A model generated the notes under the pieces. It ran no database searches and had not been told where the DNA came from. It saw only the letters and a program-made list of their open reading frames with translations. From positions 1 through 64,000 of the forward strand of contig JBBRRB010000030.1 in the NCBI GenBank assembly GCA_038225555.1: 64,000 nt of DNA, read 5' to 3'. This stretch comes from JANXQZ01 sp038225555 (GTDB lineage: Bacteria; Acidobacteriota; Terriglobia; Bryobacterales; Bryobacteraceae). The position numbers were made by a program, and so were the translations under genes. Of the stretch, positions 34,177 to 43,523 are shown piece after piece. Numbering within the stretch: position 1 is the stretch's first letter; every line of letters begins with the position of its first letter.

Positions 34177-35445
34177 ATGAAACAGATCTACGCTAGCTCG
34201 TTCTTCGCATTTTTGCTCCTGGCTGCCGCAACGGCCACGGCCCAAGCGGCCGCGGTTGACACCAGCAACCGCGATGCGGTAATTGCGTTCTACAACGCTC
34301 AATACTCGCCTGGGAATCCCCCGCTCGCGATCGGGTTCACGGGGGACGTGAACTCCTGCAATGCGGGAACCACGAGTCCCGATTTCCGGGCCGCAGTCGC
34401 CAAGCGCGTGAACTTCTTTCGCAACATGGCCGGGCTTCCCGATGCCGCCCAAGACGACATGCTCAGCGCGCTGGCACAACCGAGCGCTCTGATTCAGGCG
34501 GCGAACAACGATCTCTCGCACACCCCGCCCAATACCTGGAAATGCTACTCGGATGCGGGCGCTGCTGCATCCGGCAAATCGAACCTCGCGTTGGGCAATA
34601 GCGGCTGGGACGCGGTAAATGCCTACATCGACGAGGCCGGCGTGCTGGGCCATCGCCGCTGGGTTCTGTACTCGAACTTGCAGCGCTTCGGGACCGGTGA
34701 CGTGCCTCAATCCGGAATGTACAGCGCAGCCAATGCCTTATATGTGATCACTGGGGGTGGAAATGGAAACACACAGCCGCGCGACGGATTCGTAGCCTGG
34801 CCGCCGAAGGGCTTTGTCCCTTATCGGTTCGCTTACGGAACTTGGTCTTTTTCGCTGCCGAATGCCGATTTCAGCAACGCCACGGCAAGCATCATCGATC
34901 CCATGGGCGCTCCAATCACGTTGGCCCGTGCGGGCGGCTTGCAAAACGGCTATGGAGACAACACATTCTCCTTTGATCCCTCGCTGCCCAACACCCTGCC
35001 AGGCGGCGGGAAAGTGGGGCCTCGTCCCCTGGGAGGCGGGCCTGACCTTGCCTATACAGTGACGGTGAACAACGTTATGGTGAACAATGCTCCCCAGAAC
35101 TTCACGTATACTGTGACCCTCGTGGATGTTAATGACCCGGTCACCGATCTGAGGCTGGTCATTCCATTCATCAACAGCCAAGTGCCCAATGGGTCTTCGA
35201 TTGGCCTGCTGACGCCCACGGATCCGAATCCTGACCCGAGTCCCACGTACAAACACACACTGGTGCCCGGAGATGGTTCGGACGACAATGCTTCTTTTAC
35301 CATCGACAATACTTGTACGCTGAAGGCGGCCGTCGACATCGATTTCGGTCAGAAGCCAGTCTGGAAGATCCGGGTAAGAGCGGACAATGGCCATCCGAAC
35401 GGCACAATCGAAAAGGCGATCGTAATCGCACCGTTCAATAACTAG
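34177..35445 (+). CDS. Secreted CAP/SCP-domain protein
   Basis: 422 residues with a near-consensus ribosome binding site (AAAGGAGG) before the ATG and a signal peptide (MKQIYASSFFAFLLLAAATA, ending AQA). Residues about 60-180 look like a CAP domain: AKRVNFFRNMAGLPDAAQDD, SHTPPNTWKCYSD, SNLALG and GVLGHRRWVLYSNLQRFGTG. A C-terminal beta-rich part of about 200 residues follows (DLAYTVTVNNVMVNNAPQNF, LRLVIPFINSQVPNGSS). CAP proteins act outside the cell with varied roles. The gene is transcribed alone, divergently from the ECF sigma gene. Confidence 0.82.
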   Translation: MKQIYASSFFAFLLLAAATATAQAAAVDTSNRDAVIAFYNAQYSPGNPPLAIGFTGDVNSCNAGTTSPDFRAAVAKRVNFFRNMAGLPDAAQDDMLSALAQPSALIQAANNDLSHTPPNTWKCYSDAGAAASGKSNLALGNSGWDAVNAYIDEAGVLGHRRWVLYSNLQRFGTGDVPQSGMYSAANALYVITGGGNGNTQPRDGFVAWPPKGFVPYRFAYGTWSFSLPNADFSNATASIIDPMGAPITLARAGGLQNGYGDNTFSFDPSLPNTLPGGGKVGPRPLGGGPDLAYTVTVNNVMVNNAPQNFTYTVTLVDVNDPVTDLRLVIPFINSQVPNGSSIGLLTPTDPNPDPSPTYKHTLVPGDGSDDNASFTIDNTCTLKAAVDIDFGQKPVWKIRVRADNGHPNGTIEKAIVIAPFNN

Positions 35446-35469
35446 AATGATCGTTCTCCAGAGCTCCTG

Positions 35470-35496
35470 GCCCCGGGGCCCATCGCGTTCCGGGGC
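35470..35496 (+). terminator. Hairpin after CAP-domain gene
   Basis: A 7-bp GC stem (GCCCCGG and CCGGGGC) with a 13-base loop lies 24 bases after the stop codon, between convergent genes. It is followed by TGGTTG rather than a clear U-run. Confidence 0.4.
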
Positions 35497-35589
35497 TGGT
35501 TGCTCCGGAATGGAGGGCCCGCGAGGTCGAGCCAAGAGTCAACCCAACTATCGAACCGCCACGGTTCTGAGTGTTGCTGGGCGCCACTT

Positions 35590-36510
35590 CTAGGTCTTGA
35601 GGAACTCAAGCGCCTGAGCGACGCACATCTGAAGGCCTGCTTCCAGCGCCTCAGGGGTGATGCCCGCCGAATGAGGGGTGACCACCACATTCGAAAGCTT
35701 AAGGATAGGATGGCCTGGTGGAAGCGGCTCAACATGGAACACGTCCAGCCCCGCCCCGGCAATCTTCCGTTTCGTCAGCGCCTCCACCAGCGAGTACTCG
35801 TCCACTACCGCACCCCGCGCCGTGTTCAGCAGAATGGCGCTCTCCTTCATAAGCGCAAACTCGCGCTGTCCAATCATCCTCTCGGTCCGCGGCGAGAGAC
35901 GCACGTGCACACTGATCACATCGCTGGAGGCGAGCAAGTCATGCAATTCAACTAAGCGAACCCCGAGTGCTGGATTTGGATGCAGGGTCCAGGCAATCAC
36001 GCGCATGCCGATGCCATTTCCGAGTTGAGCAAACCGGCGCCCAATCGCTCCCAACCCGATTACGCCAAGGGTCTTGCCATTCAGTTCGATGCTTTGGCCG
36101 CGCGGCCAGGTTCCACTGCGCACTGCGGCGTCCTGAGCCGGGAGCATTCTGGCGGTAGCCAGCATGAGAGCTAGCGTATGCTCAGCCACCGATATGGCGG
36201 ATACTCCCGGCGTATTAGCGATGCGCACCCCGTGACGTGCCGCCGCAGCCAAGTCTATATTGTCGGTTCCGGTTCCCCAAATCGACAGCATGCGCAATGT
36301 CCGACACTGCTCGAAGACCTCGGCTGAAAAACGCGAAGAGGAGCGGATGTTAACTACAACCTTGGCTCTCGCGATGCGCTCGATTAATGCCTGCTCGGAG
36401 CCGGGCAGGGTATCGAAGTACTCAATCTCAGCCGCCTTGCGCAGTGTCTGAAAGGCCGGACTGCTCGCCAGGACAGGGGGCCAATCGTCTGGGATCACAA
36501 CGTCCGGCAT
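35590..36510 (-). CDS. D-isomer-specific 2-hydroxyacid dehydrogenase
   Basis: 306 residues. The NAD-binding domain has TLGVIGLGAIGRRFAQLGNG (GxGxxG) and the catalytic residues sit in the expected places: Arg in VHVRLSPRTE, Glu in AGAGLDVFHVEPLPPG and His in NVVVTPHSAGITPE. NTARGAVVDE is the usual signature near the active site. The N-terminal half (VVNIRSSSRFSAEV, SIWGTGTDNIDLAAAARHGV) is typical of the SerA/PGDH-like branch. It reduces or oxidises a 2-oxo/2-hydroxy acid; the exact substrate cannot be read. It is divergent from the APC permease gene. Confidence 0.92.
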   Translation of the reverse strand: MPDVVIPDDWPPVLASSPAFQTLRKAAEIEYFDTLPGSEQALIERIARAKVVVNIRSSSRFSAEVFEQCRTLRMLSIWGTGTDNIDLAAAARHGVRIANTPGVSAISVAEHTLALMLATARMLPAQDAAVRSGTWPRGQSIELNGKTLGVIGLGAIGRRFAQLGNGIGMRVIAWTLHPNPALGVRLVELHDLLASSDVISVHVRLSPRTERMIGQREFALMKESAILLNTARGAVVDEYSLVEALTKRKIAGAGLDVFHVEPLPPGHPILKLSNVVVTPHSAGITPEALEAGLQMCVAQALEFLKT

Positions 36511-36621
36511 GTAGAAGTGGCTCCACTATAGCAGAGGACGAAATCTGCTACCTTTGCCTGTATCGCCGAAGCAATCAACACTCCTCAAGGACTGGCTCGC
36601 TCGCTGCGGCGGTGGGATGTC

Positions 36622-37881
36622 GTGGCTGTTGTATTGAACGGTGTTATCGGTGCCGGCATCTTTGGCCTGCCCTCGAAAATCTTCAGCCTCTGCGGCGACT
36701 ACAGTCTTTTAGCGTTCGGCGTGTGCGCTGCTTGCGTAGCAGTCATCGTGCTGAGCTTCGCAGAAGTGGCCAGCCGCTATTCCGGGACCGGAGGGCCGTA
36801 TCTCTACGCGCGAGACGTCTATGGCCCGCTTACCGGATTCGCGGTTGGGTGGCTGGTATGGATCGCTCGCACTACATCCTTTGCCGCCAATTGCAGTCTG
36901 CTGCCTGAGTATCTCGATTTGTTCTTCCCGGGAGCGGGCTCCGGCATACCGCGCGCGCTGATCATCACGGTAGTGGTGGGGTTGCTAACGGCGGTCAACT
37001 TGAAAGGCGTGCGTCCCATGGCGAACGCCAGCAACGCTCTTGCCTTTGGAAAGCTTCTACCCTTGGCGATCTTCGTCATCGCCGGTTTGTTCTATCTCAA
37101 TCCCTCGCACTTCAGGTTCACCGCACTCCCTACTTACAGCTCGTTTTCACAATCGGTCTTGCTGTTGGTCTACGCCTTTACCGGATTTGAAATGGCGGTT
37201 ATTCCGGCGGGGGAGATTCGGAACCCCGAGCGCAACCTTCCCATTGCGCTGCTTACCGGCATGACGATCGTAGTAGCGTTCTACGTCATGATTCAGTTAG
37301 TCTGCATTGGGACCATGCCCGGACCCGAGTTGGCTGCCTCACGCCGTCCCCTCGCTGACGCGGCAGTTCGGTTCATGGGAACAGGCGGAGCGGTCATGAT
37401 CACAGCGGGAATCGTGATCTCGCTGGCAGGGAACCTGAACGTGCTGATTCTGGCTGCATCGCGGATCTTGTACGCCATGGCGGAGAGCAATGAACTGCCC
37501 CGAAGCTTCGGCCGTACCCACCCCACACATCGCACGCCGACTGTCGCCATCCTCTCGACAATTGCGATCATGCTGGCCCTCACGCTCTCCGGTCAGTTCA
37601 TTTATCTGGTAACTCTGAGCACGATCTCGCGAATGGTCGGATATCTGGTTACGTGCAGCGCCGTCCCCGTTCTTCGGCGGAGACCCGTTGCCCCGCCTGC
37701 CGCATATCTGGCCCCCGGCGGGGAGATACTTTCCCTATCAGGCGTCTGTATCCTAGTCTGGCTGCTCACCAGCGTGAGTGCCAGGGAGGCTCGTGATGCA
37801 GGCCTCGCAATATCAGTTGGGCTGCTGCTGTACATGCTGAACAGATGGAAGCTCCCCAGGCGCTCATCAAAACATCTATAA
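36622..37881 (+). CDS. APC-family amino acid permease
   Basis: 419 residues from a GTG at 36622, with about 12 hydrophobic segments. The first helix, VLNGVIGAGIFGLPSKIFSL, carries the APC substrate-site motif; EVASRYSGTGGPYLYARDVY and FTGFEMAVIPAGEIRNPERN are also typical. It should import amino acids or amines using an ion gradient. The start is doubtful: in-frame codons just upstream encode LARSLRRWDV, the normal cytoplasmic lead-in of this family, but contain no ATG, GTG or TTG before the stop at 36530. A CTG at 36592 is the only near-standard alternative. Confidence 0.88.
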   Translation: MAVVLNGVIGAGIFGLPSKIFSLCGDYSLLAFGVCAACVAVIVLSFAEVASRYSGTGGPYLYARDVYGPLTGFAVGWLVWIARTTSFAANCSLLPEYLDLFFPGAGSGIPRALIITVVVGLLTAVNLKGVRPMANASNALAFGKLLPLAIFVIAGLFYLNPSHFRFTALPTYSSFSQSVLLLVYAFTGFEMAVIPAGEIRNPERNLPIALLTGMTIVVAFYVMIQLVCIGTMPGPELAASRRPLADAAVRFMGTGGAVMITAGIVISLAGNLNVLILAASRILYAMAESNELPRSFGRTHPTHRTPTVAILSTIAIMLALTLSGQFIYLVTLSTISRMVGYLVTCSAVPVLRRRPVAPPAAYLAPGGEILSLSGVCILVWLLTSVSAREARDAGLAISVGLLLYMLNRWKLPRRSSKHL

Positions 37882-37953
37882 AGACGAGCCGAACCAAGCA
37901 GGCTCTTGCGCGTATACAACTGTGAGGGCATGGCTCTCACAAAGGAAAACACA

Positions 37954-38151
37954 ATGAAGACTCTTGCCATAACGTTACTGATTGCCGGTCTCATGTCTGA
38001 AACATCGGCTTTTGCAAAACACTCAAAGGTCAGCCCTAGAATGGCGGACCAGCGCGCGCAGAGAGCCCGGCGTCAGATTGCTGAGGACCTGAGGCTGCGC
38101 GGCTCGAACGTCCCAGCCGCGTATTCCGCTTCGGGAAAATGGGCGCGCTAG
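37954..38151 (+). CDS. Small secreted basic protein
   Basis: 65 residues from the ATG at 37954, preceded by AAAGGAAA. The signal peptide (MKTLAITLLIAGLMSETSAF, ending AKA-like) leaves a mature peptide of about 43 residues rich in Arg, Lys and Ala (RMADQRAQRARRQIAEDLRL). No family is recognised. Transcribed after the permease, possibly on its own. Confidence 0.6.
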   Translation: MKTLAITLLIAGLMSETSAFAKHSKVSPRMADQRAQRARRQIAEDLRLRGSNVPAAYSASGKWAR

Positions 38152-38391
38152 CCTCACGGAAATGTGCCCTTTAGCGCATGCTAGAGGCGTCCCCACAGCT
38201 CACATCAGCACCTCGGGGTGGACAGAAAAAAATCTCTGCTCCACCCTCCGATTTCTGTGCCGCTCCTTCTTCGCGACTGTCCTAGTAGACGTGCGGGTAA
38301 TTAGCCAGCCTGGGAAGTAGATTCCCACACGCTTGAGGCTTAGCCGTGCGCGGATAAGCGCCCGGAATACCCGTCAAGAGGGAGAACGCAA

Positions 38392-39867
38392 ATGAAGAAA
38401 ATGACTGATATTTACTACGCGGCGACGAAGGTAGTTGGGAGCAGTGCGCTGCTACTCGGCCTTATCACCGCAGCGGGCGTCGTGAATGCCCAAACAACAC
38501 TGTTCGGTGCGCCATCGAACTTCGACGTTTATAACGACACAGGACAGATAACTCACGGGTTTGAGGTCGAACTCGACGGACTTACCATCGCCAATGTGGG
38601 TGGAGGCTATGGGTTCCGCTACGGCAACCCGACAATTGTCTCGATCCCGGCAGGCGTCGTGATCCGCTTCGCAAGCGGCTATGTCAATAACAGCTACACC
38701 GTCTCGACAGTGATCCCGGCAGCCTTTACGCCCACGGGCGGCCATTCGTGTACCTTCGGCATCGCAGGCTGCGACCACTTCGGCTACTATCTTCCCTACT
38801 ACGGCATCCAGCCCACCAAGACCATCTACCGCTGGCTGGTGGACGATCCGCAAAATCCTGGCACGCTGATTCCGGCACTGAGCGTAGTGCAGGTGCCCGC
38901 CGTTACTGTGACGGTGATCCCCCCCGCAAACCCCGGCCTGCCTCCTGCGGTGGCATTTGAAATCCCGGTCGAACCACCGCCTCCGCCCCCAGTGCCCAAA
39001 CCAGAGTTGCAGTACGGCGTAGCCAAGTGGGTGAAAGTTCTAAAGAACGAGGTGCAGCATAACGTAGTGGCCCCGGATCTCCTGGAAGACAACCCGGTAG
39101 TCCCCGTCGACAACAACCCCGCTCAGGTGGAAACCGCTTGGAAACTCTTGCAATACAACCCGCATAGCCCCAATAGCGGCGTGCTGCACAGCCAGGCACC
39201 TGTGGGCCAGGGGGCCAAAGCCGTAATCCGCAAGTACGAATTCTATAAATATTCCGGCACTCTCGATCCGCTGAGCAGCAAGGCAATTTGCGGCGGCGAT
39301 GGCCTCTGCACGACGCCTTTAGCTGGCGAACTCGGCGACTTCATCGGCAACCAGATGGCTGCGGCTAACCTCGGCGTTTCGTCCGTTACCGTAACTAAGA
39401 GCGGCGCTGGATCGGGCACCGTGACCGGTGGAAAGATCAATTGCGGAGGCACTTGCACGACACCGCTGGCGCTGGGAACGGTTGTTACGCTGACCGCCAA
39501 AGCAGCCAGCAGTTCGACCTTCACAGGATGGAGTGGTGATTGCATCGGCACTCAACCGACATGCACCTTCACCATCACCGCCGAAAATAATGTCACCGCG
39601 AATTTTGACCTGGCTGCTGCGGGCGGAGGTGGCGGTGGCGGAGGCGGTGCGGCGTCTTTCAAGATCAGCATCAGCAAGAATGGAAGCGGAACCGTGACCA
39701 CGGATCCTGCGACCCAAAGCTTTGCAAACGGTTCGGTCGTCACTCTGACCGCGACTCCCGCTGCTGGACAACCCTGGGTCGGTTGGGGCGGAGCATGCGC
39801 GGGAATTTCTCCCACGTGCACTCTGACCATGGACTCCAACAAATCAGTCACGGCGAACTTCCGTTAG
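38392..39867 (+). CDS. Secreted protein with two C-terminal InlB B-repeat-like domains
   Basis: 491 residues with an AGAGGGAGA ribosome binding site and a signal peptide (ending NAQ). Residues about 30-300 form a domain I do not recognise, with four to six cysteines and a Pro-rich linker (PVEPPPPPPVPKPE). The C-terminus has two repeats of the InlB B-repeat kind (VTVTKSGAGSGTV with GWSGDCIGTQPTCTFTI; ISISKNGSGTVTTDP with GWGGACAGISPTCTLTM), separated by a nine-Gly linker. Each repeat carries a Cys pair. Such repeats occur in surface and adhesion proteins. A strong terminator follows. Confidence 0.82.
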   Translation: MKKMTDIYYAATKVVGSSALLLGLITAAGVVNAQTTLFGAPSNFDVYNDTGQITHGFEVELDGLTIANVGGGYGFRYGNPTIVSIPAGVVIRFASGYVNNSYTVSTVIPAAFTPTGGHSCTFGIAGCDHFGYYLPYYGIQPTKTIYRWLVDDPQNPGTLIPALSVVQVPAVTVTVIPPANPGLPPAVAFEIPVEPPPPPPVPKPELQYGVAKWVKVLKNEVQHNVVAPDLLEDNPVVPVDNNPAQVETAWKLLQYNPHSPNSGVLHSQAPVGQGAKAVIRKYEFYKYSGTLDPLSSKAICGGDGLCTTPLAGELGDFIGNQMAAANLGVSSVTVTKSGAGSGTVTGGKINCGGTCTTPLALGTVVTLTAKAASSSTFTGWSGDCIGTQPTCTFTITAENNVTANFDLAAAGGGGGGGGGAASFKISISKNGSGTVTTDPATQSFANGSVVTLTATPAAGQPWVGWGGACAGISPTCTLTMDSNKSVTANFR

Positions 39868-39892
39868 AGAAGAGCCGGGTACTTTATAACTC

Positions 39893-39925
39893 CCCGGAAC
39901 CGGGACAATCCTGGTTCCGGGTTTT
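39893..39925 (+). terminator. Intrinsic terminator
   Basis: A 9-bp perfect stem (CCCGGAACC and GGTTCCGGG) that can extend inward by four pairs, followed by TTTT, lies 25 bases after the stop codon of the InlB-repeat protein gene. This is the clearest rho-independent terminator in the window. Confidence 0.85.
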
Positions 39926-39960
39926 CGCGCATGCTCGAGAATTGCAGCTCTCGGCACTCG

Positions 39961-41118
39961 TCAAGATAGACGAGGACTATCAATAGGCGGTGTGTGTCTC
40001 AACCTCGGTGTGCTCTCAAGGGGAAGCGTGAAAAAAAACGTCGTCCCTTCTCCTGGTTGCGATTCCGCCCAAATGCGGCCCCTTTGCGCTTGCACGATTC
40101 GCTGACAAATGGCAAGGCCAACCCCGGTGCCTGGATACTCGTCGGCCGTGTGCAAGCGCTTGAACGGCGCAAAAATGGCGGACGCATACTTCGGATCGAA
40201 GCCTATGCCGTTATCCTGTATCGCGATCACCCATTCTGTCCCTTTTTGTTGGGCGCTGATATGCACTTTCGGTGGGCAGTCCCGCTTTCGATATTTCAGG
40301 GCGTTGCCAACCAGATTCTGAAACAATCGGACCATCTGTCCGCGATCCACCGGCAGGGTTGGCAGTGGACCGTGCGTCACGCTGGCACCACATTCCTCAA
40401 TCGCTACCTGGAGGTGTGTGAGCGCAGCCTCAAGATCTTCGTCAAGAGCAATCGAAGAAGCCCGCTCTTCCTCCGTCGTGAGGCGGGCGTATGCCAGCAA
40501 ATCGCGCACGAGTGCGCTCATCCGATCTGACGCACTTAGTATGAAGGCGAGAAACTGGTCTGCATCGGCGTCCAGCTTGCCTTTGTAGTTCCGGGCAAGC
40601 AGTTGCGCATACGAGCCCATGGTCCGCAGCGGCTCCTGCAAATCATGACTCGCGACGTACGCAAACTGCTCCAAGGCGGAATTGGATTCCGTCAACGAAT
40701 CCTGCAATTGCTTGCGCGCCGTCTCGTCGCTCATGATCTTTGCGTAGCCGATGAGCACGCCCTGCTCATCGCGCAGCGCATTCATGAAGCCATTGGCGAA
40801 AAACTCAGTTCCATCCTTCCGGCGATGCCAGCGGATGTCGGTCGCGCATCCTGTATCCCGAGCAGTTCGCATCTCTGATTCGCATCCTTCAACAGCCTTA
40901 TCCTCTGGCGTGAAGACTATGCTGGCGTGCCGTCCTATCCATTCTTGTTCGGAGTAGCCCAGGAGGTTTTCCACACCGGCATTCCATGACGTGAGAATGC
41001 CGTGGGGATCGAGCATGAACATAGCATAGTTGCGCAGTTCGCGTACCTGCATCCGGTAAAGGTCGGCGGCTTGCGGTTCGGTCTGTGCGACAGAGTTCTT
41101 GGAAATATCTCCAGACAA
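39961..41118 (-). CDS. Soluble PAS-domain sensor histidine kinase
   Basis: 385 residues. The PAS domain covers about 28-140 (NYAMFMLDPHGILTSWNAGV, LLGYSEQEWIGRHASIVFTP, DIRWHRRKDGTEFFANGF). The dimerisation domain has the phospho-accepting His in YVASHDLQEPLRTMGSYAQL. The ATPase domain shows NLVGNALKYRK (N box), IAIQDNGIGFDPKY (G1), IFAPFKRLHTADEYPGTGVG (F and G2). No transmembrane helix or signal peptide is seen, so it senses a cytoplasmic cue. No response-regulator gene is adjacent. The kinase core resembles phytochrome-type histidine kinases. Confidence 0.92.
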   Translation of the reverse strand: MSGDISKNSVAQTEPQAADLYRMQVRELRNYAMFMLDPHGILTSWNAGVENLLGYSEQEWIGRHASIVFTPEDKAVEGCESEMRTARDTGCATDIRWHRRKDGTEFFANGFMNALRDEQGVLIGYAKIMSDETARKQLQDSLTESNSALEQFAYVASHDLQEPLRTMGSYAQLLARNYKGKLDADADQFLAFILSASDRMSALVRDLLAYARLTTEEERASSIALDEDLEAALTHLQVAIEECGASVTHGPLPTLPVDRGQMVRLFQNLVGNALKYRKRDCPPKVHISAQQKGTEWVIAIQDNGIGFDPKYASAIFAPFKRLHTADEYPGTGVGLAICQRIVQAQRGRIWAESQPGEGTTFFFTLPLESTPRLRHTPPIDSPRLS

Positions 41119-41299
41119 AACGATCCTCCATAGATGCCTAGGCTATTAAAAATGCCGTAAGCTAATTTTACAGCCATCTTACGCTTTGAGAACAACCCGA
41201 GACGTACCCTCCTCCCCACTCAGTGCATGTTCGCCTACGAATCAACATCATCCGGCCCAGAACCTGTCAAGCCGGACGCCAAGCTTATCAGCGCGTGGG

Positions 41300-41460
41300 G
41301 AGCGAATTGGAGCTGCGCTATTGCTCGGCATCGTGAGTCCAGTTCTAGTAGCCTATGCCATCGCGGTGAAAGTCTTCTCGGGAAGGCGCCTTTCGTAGCC
41401 CATCTCCCCATGGCGCGCTTCGGGAAACAACTGTGGATGTAAAAGCTGCGAACGATCCGG
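41300..41460 (+). pseudogene. Remnant of a bacterial sugar transferase
   Basis: In one frame 41300-41395 encodes ERIGAALLLGIVSPVLVAYA then IAVKVFSGRR, the membrane hairpin and SG(R/K) turn of the PF02397 sugar-transferase family. In the next frame 41380-41460 continues with APFVAHLPMARFGKQLWM, a stop codon (41440-41442), then KLRTI, matching the family's pattern of a basic RVG-like loop followed by a hydrophobic residue and K-(L/F)-R-T-M. One missing base near 41385 and one Leu-to-stop change explain the break. The rest of the gene is not visible. It lies in the ~480-base gap between the histidine kinase and the dGTPase gene. Confidence 0.55.
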
Positions 41461-41597
41461 GTCTTGCGCGCAGAAGCTCTTCCAAGATGTAATTCTTCGG
41501 CGAGAATTGATCGCATATTGCATGAATCTAAGTTCGACGAAGTTGTGCATGCACTGATCTATTTATCAGATACAGGTATCAACTGCGTGCCCCTGAA

Positions 41598-42716
41598 TTA
41601 ACCGATCAGTTGTCGATAGCAGCGGTTGAAAAAACCATCCGTCATCCCTGCGATATAGTCGCAGACGGCCCGGTGCGGAGCCATTCCAGCGGTGAACTCC
41701 CGATACTCCAAAGGTAAAACGTCAAGGTGTTCCAACAGGTACTGAAACAACTCCGCGATCAGCTTTGCGCTATGCCTCCGCGCTTGAATCAGAGGTTCGG
41801 AAAAGTACACGCAATGATGGAGGAACTGTTTCAACTCGCGAACGGTGGCCTGCGCTTCCGGAGTAAAAGCCGCGAGCCGCCTGGAGTGCTGCCGCACCTC
41901 CTCCACATCCTTGACACCCGCCGCTTCTGCCGACGCCAGCGTTCCATTGATCAGCCCGGAAACCAGCCAGTCGATCAGCGCCCGCAGAACTTCGTTGAAG
42001 CGCACGCGTTCGGTCGCACCAGGGAATTGTCCTTCAATCTCTTCGTACAATCGATCAAGATAAGGCACGGCTTGGCGCGCATCCTCCAGCGTGAACAATC
42101 CACCAGCCAGACAATCGTCGAGATCGGCCGTGTCGTACGCCGCTTCGTCCGCCAAGTCGATCAACTGTGCTTCCAGCGGAGGACGCAAGCCTGGCAGATA
42201 TTCTTCAACTTCGGGCGCCTCGCCCGGCTGATAATCGCGCGAATGCTTGACGATGCCTTCGCGGATCTCGAATGTCAAATTGAGCCCGGGGAAGCGGGCG
42301 TAGCGATGTTCGAAGTGCTCCACAATGCGCAGCGCATGCAGATTGTGATCGAAGCGTTCGCCAAAGCGACGCATTTGTCTGTCGAGCTCCTCTTCCCCGG
42401 CGTGCGCAAAAGGCGGATGCCCCACATCGTGAACCAGCGCCAGCGCCTCGGTCAAATCTTCATTCAACCCAAGCACGGATGCCGCCGTTCGCGCAATCTG
42501 AACCACCTCAATTGTGTGGGTTAACCGATTTCTAAAGTGGTCGGATACGCCCGCCGGGAACACCTGGGTCTTGTCTTCCAGGCGGCGGAAGGCGCGCGCA
42601 TGCACGATGCGATCGCGATCGCGCTGAAACTCGTCGCGGTAGGGATGGGGCAGTTCGGGGTAACGGCGTCCCCGGCTGCGCTCCGACGCGAAACGCAGCC
42701 TTTCCAGCCGGTTCAC
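41598..42716 (-). CDS. dgt: dGTP triphosphohydrolase-like HD protein
   Basis: 372 residues with the HD-domain metal motif of dNTP triphosphohydrolases: RNRLTHTIEVVQIAR (first His), ALVHDVGHPPFAHAGE (His-Asp pair) and LADEAAYDTADLDD (last Asp). The N-terminal FQRDRDRIVHARAFRRLEDK and KTQVF are also typical. The length matches the shorter, type-2 Dgt branch. It would hydrolyse dNTPs to deoxynucleoside plus triphosphate in the cytoplasm. Its start overlaps the stop of the upstream TPR-protein gene by 4 bases, so they form an operon. Confidence 0.9.
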   Translation of the reverse strand: MNRLERLRFASERSRGRRYPELPHPYRDEFQRDRDRIVHARAFRRLEDKTQVFPAGVSDHFRNRLTHTIEVVQIARTAASVLGLNEDLTEALALVHDVGHPPFAHAGEEELDRQMRRFGERFDHNLHALRIVEHFEHRYARFPGLNLTFEIREGIVKHSRDYQPGEAPEVEEYLPGLRPPLEAQLIDLADEAAYDTADLDDCLAGGLFTLEDARQAVPYLDRLYEEIEGQFPGATERVRFNEVLRALIDWLVSGLINGTLASAEAAGVKDVEEVRQHSRRLAAFTPEAQATVRELKQFLHHCVYFSEPLIQARRHSAKLIAELFQYLLEHLDVLPLEYREFTAGMAPHRAVCDYIAGMTDGFFNRCYRQLIG

Positions 42717-43417
42717 TTTTGCGGGATATCGCTGAGAGCCGTTAAAGCGGCGCGGCTGATCGCACTGCGCTGGCTGGAGCGCAGCGGCTCCAGCAGCTTG
42801 CGTGCTTCCTGCGGTTTCGATGTTGCCATAACGTGAGCCAATGCGATCACGGCCTCTTCCTTGGAAACGAGCACGGTCGGCTGATCCATCACAGATTTCA
42901 GCACGTTCTCGGCCTCAGGCAATTTGCCTTGCGCCTGATAAATCTGCGCCAACGAAAGCTTTGCGAGCGAAGCATAGGCCTTCTCGCCGCCGTCGACAAC
43001 CAATTTAAACCGCTTCTCGGCCTGAGCCAGATCGCCCTTGTCAGCAGCGGCTGCGCCAAGATAATATTCGGCGATGCTGCCTTCCTCAGAATTAGGATAC
43101 TTGGCAGCTAACTCGGTAAAGGCTTTGTTGCTGGCGGCCTTCTTCTCGGCATCAGTAGGGTAACTAAGGGCGAACTCGTTCTGAGGAGAGCCCACAGATG
43201 CATTCTGCACGCGCAGCGCTGCTGACAGGGCCTCCTGTCGGGCGCTGTGTTGATACCCGCGGTACCAGAAGATCGCGGCGAGAAGAAGAATAACACCGAG
43301 AGCGATCGCGCCCCACTGAATAAAGGGCTTGCGGTGAAGGTTAACGTAGTCTACGCTATGCTCCACTTCCAGCGCAAACCGGTCGCTCTTCAGTTCTTTT
43401 CGGGTAATTCTATCCAC
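42713..43417 (-). CDS. Membrane-anchored TPR protein (YfgM-like)
   Basis: 234 residues. After a charged N-terminus (MDRITRKELKSDRFALEVEH) there is one transmembrane helix (WGAIALGVILLLAAIFWYRG). The rest holds TPR-like helices: NKAFTELAAKYPNSEEGSIA, YLGAAAADKGDLAQAEKRFK and LAQIYQAQGKLPEAENVLKS. The layout matches YfgM/DUF2133-type proteins, which help fold exported proteins at the translocon. It is co-transcribed with the dGTPase gene through a 4-base overlap and is divergent from the sigma-factor operon. Confidence 0.85.
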   Translation of the reverse strand: MDRITRKELKSDRFALEVEHSVDYVNLHRKPFIQWGAIALGVILLLAAIFWYRGYQHSARQEALSAALRVQNASVGSPQNEFALSYPTDAEKKAASNKAFTELAAKYPNSEEGSIAEYYLGAAAADKGDLAQAEKRFKLVVDGGEKAYASLAKLSLAQIYQAQGKLPEAENVLKSVMDQPTVLVSKEEAVIALAHVMATSKPQEARKLLEPLRSSQRSAISRAALTALSDIPQK

Positions 43418-43523
43418 TAAATCAGACCTCGGTAGGAAAACCCCAGTTTACCATGGGCTCAGGCTTGTAATAACCGGCGAGGTCCACCGTCTTTAGGTAT
43501 GAAGAACCGACAGGAGGTGGCCT

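Noticed and set aside
41235..41516. 93-codon minus-strand frame in the gap between histidine kinase and dGTPase genes
   Set aside because: Arg/Ser-rich, no ribosome binding site, and it lies opposite the sugar-transferase remnant, which explains the sequence better.
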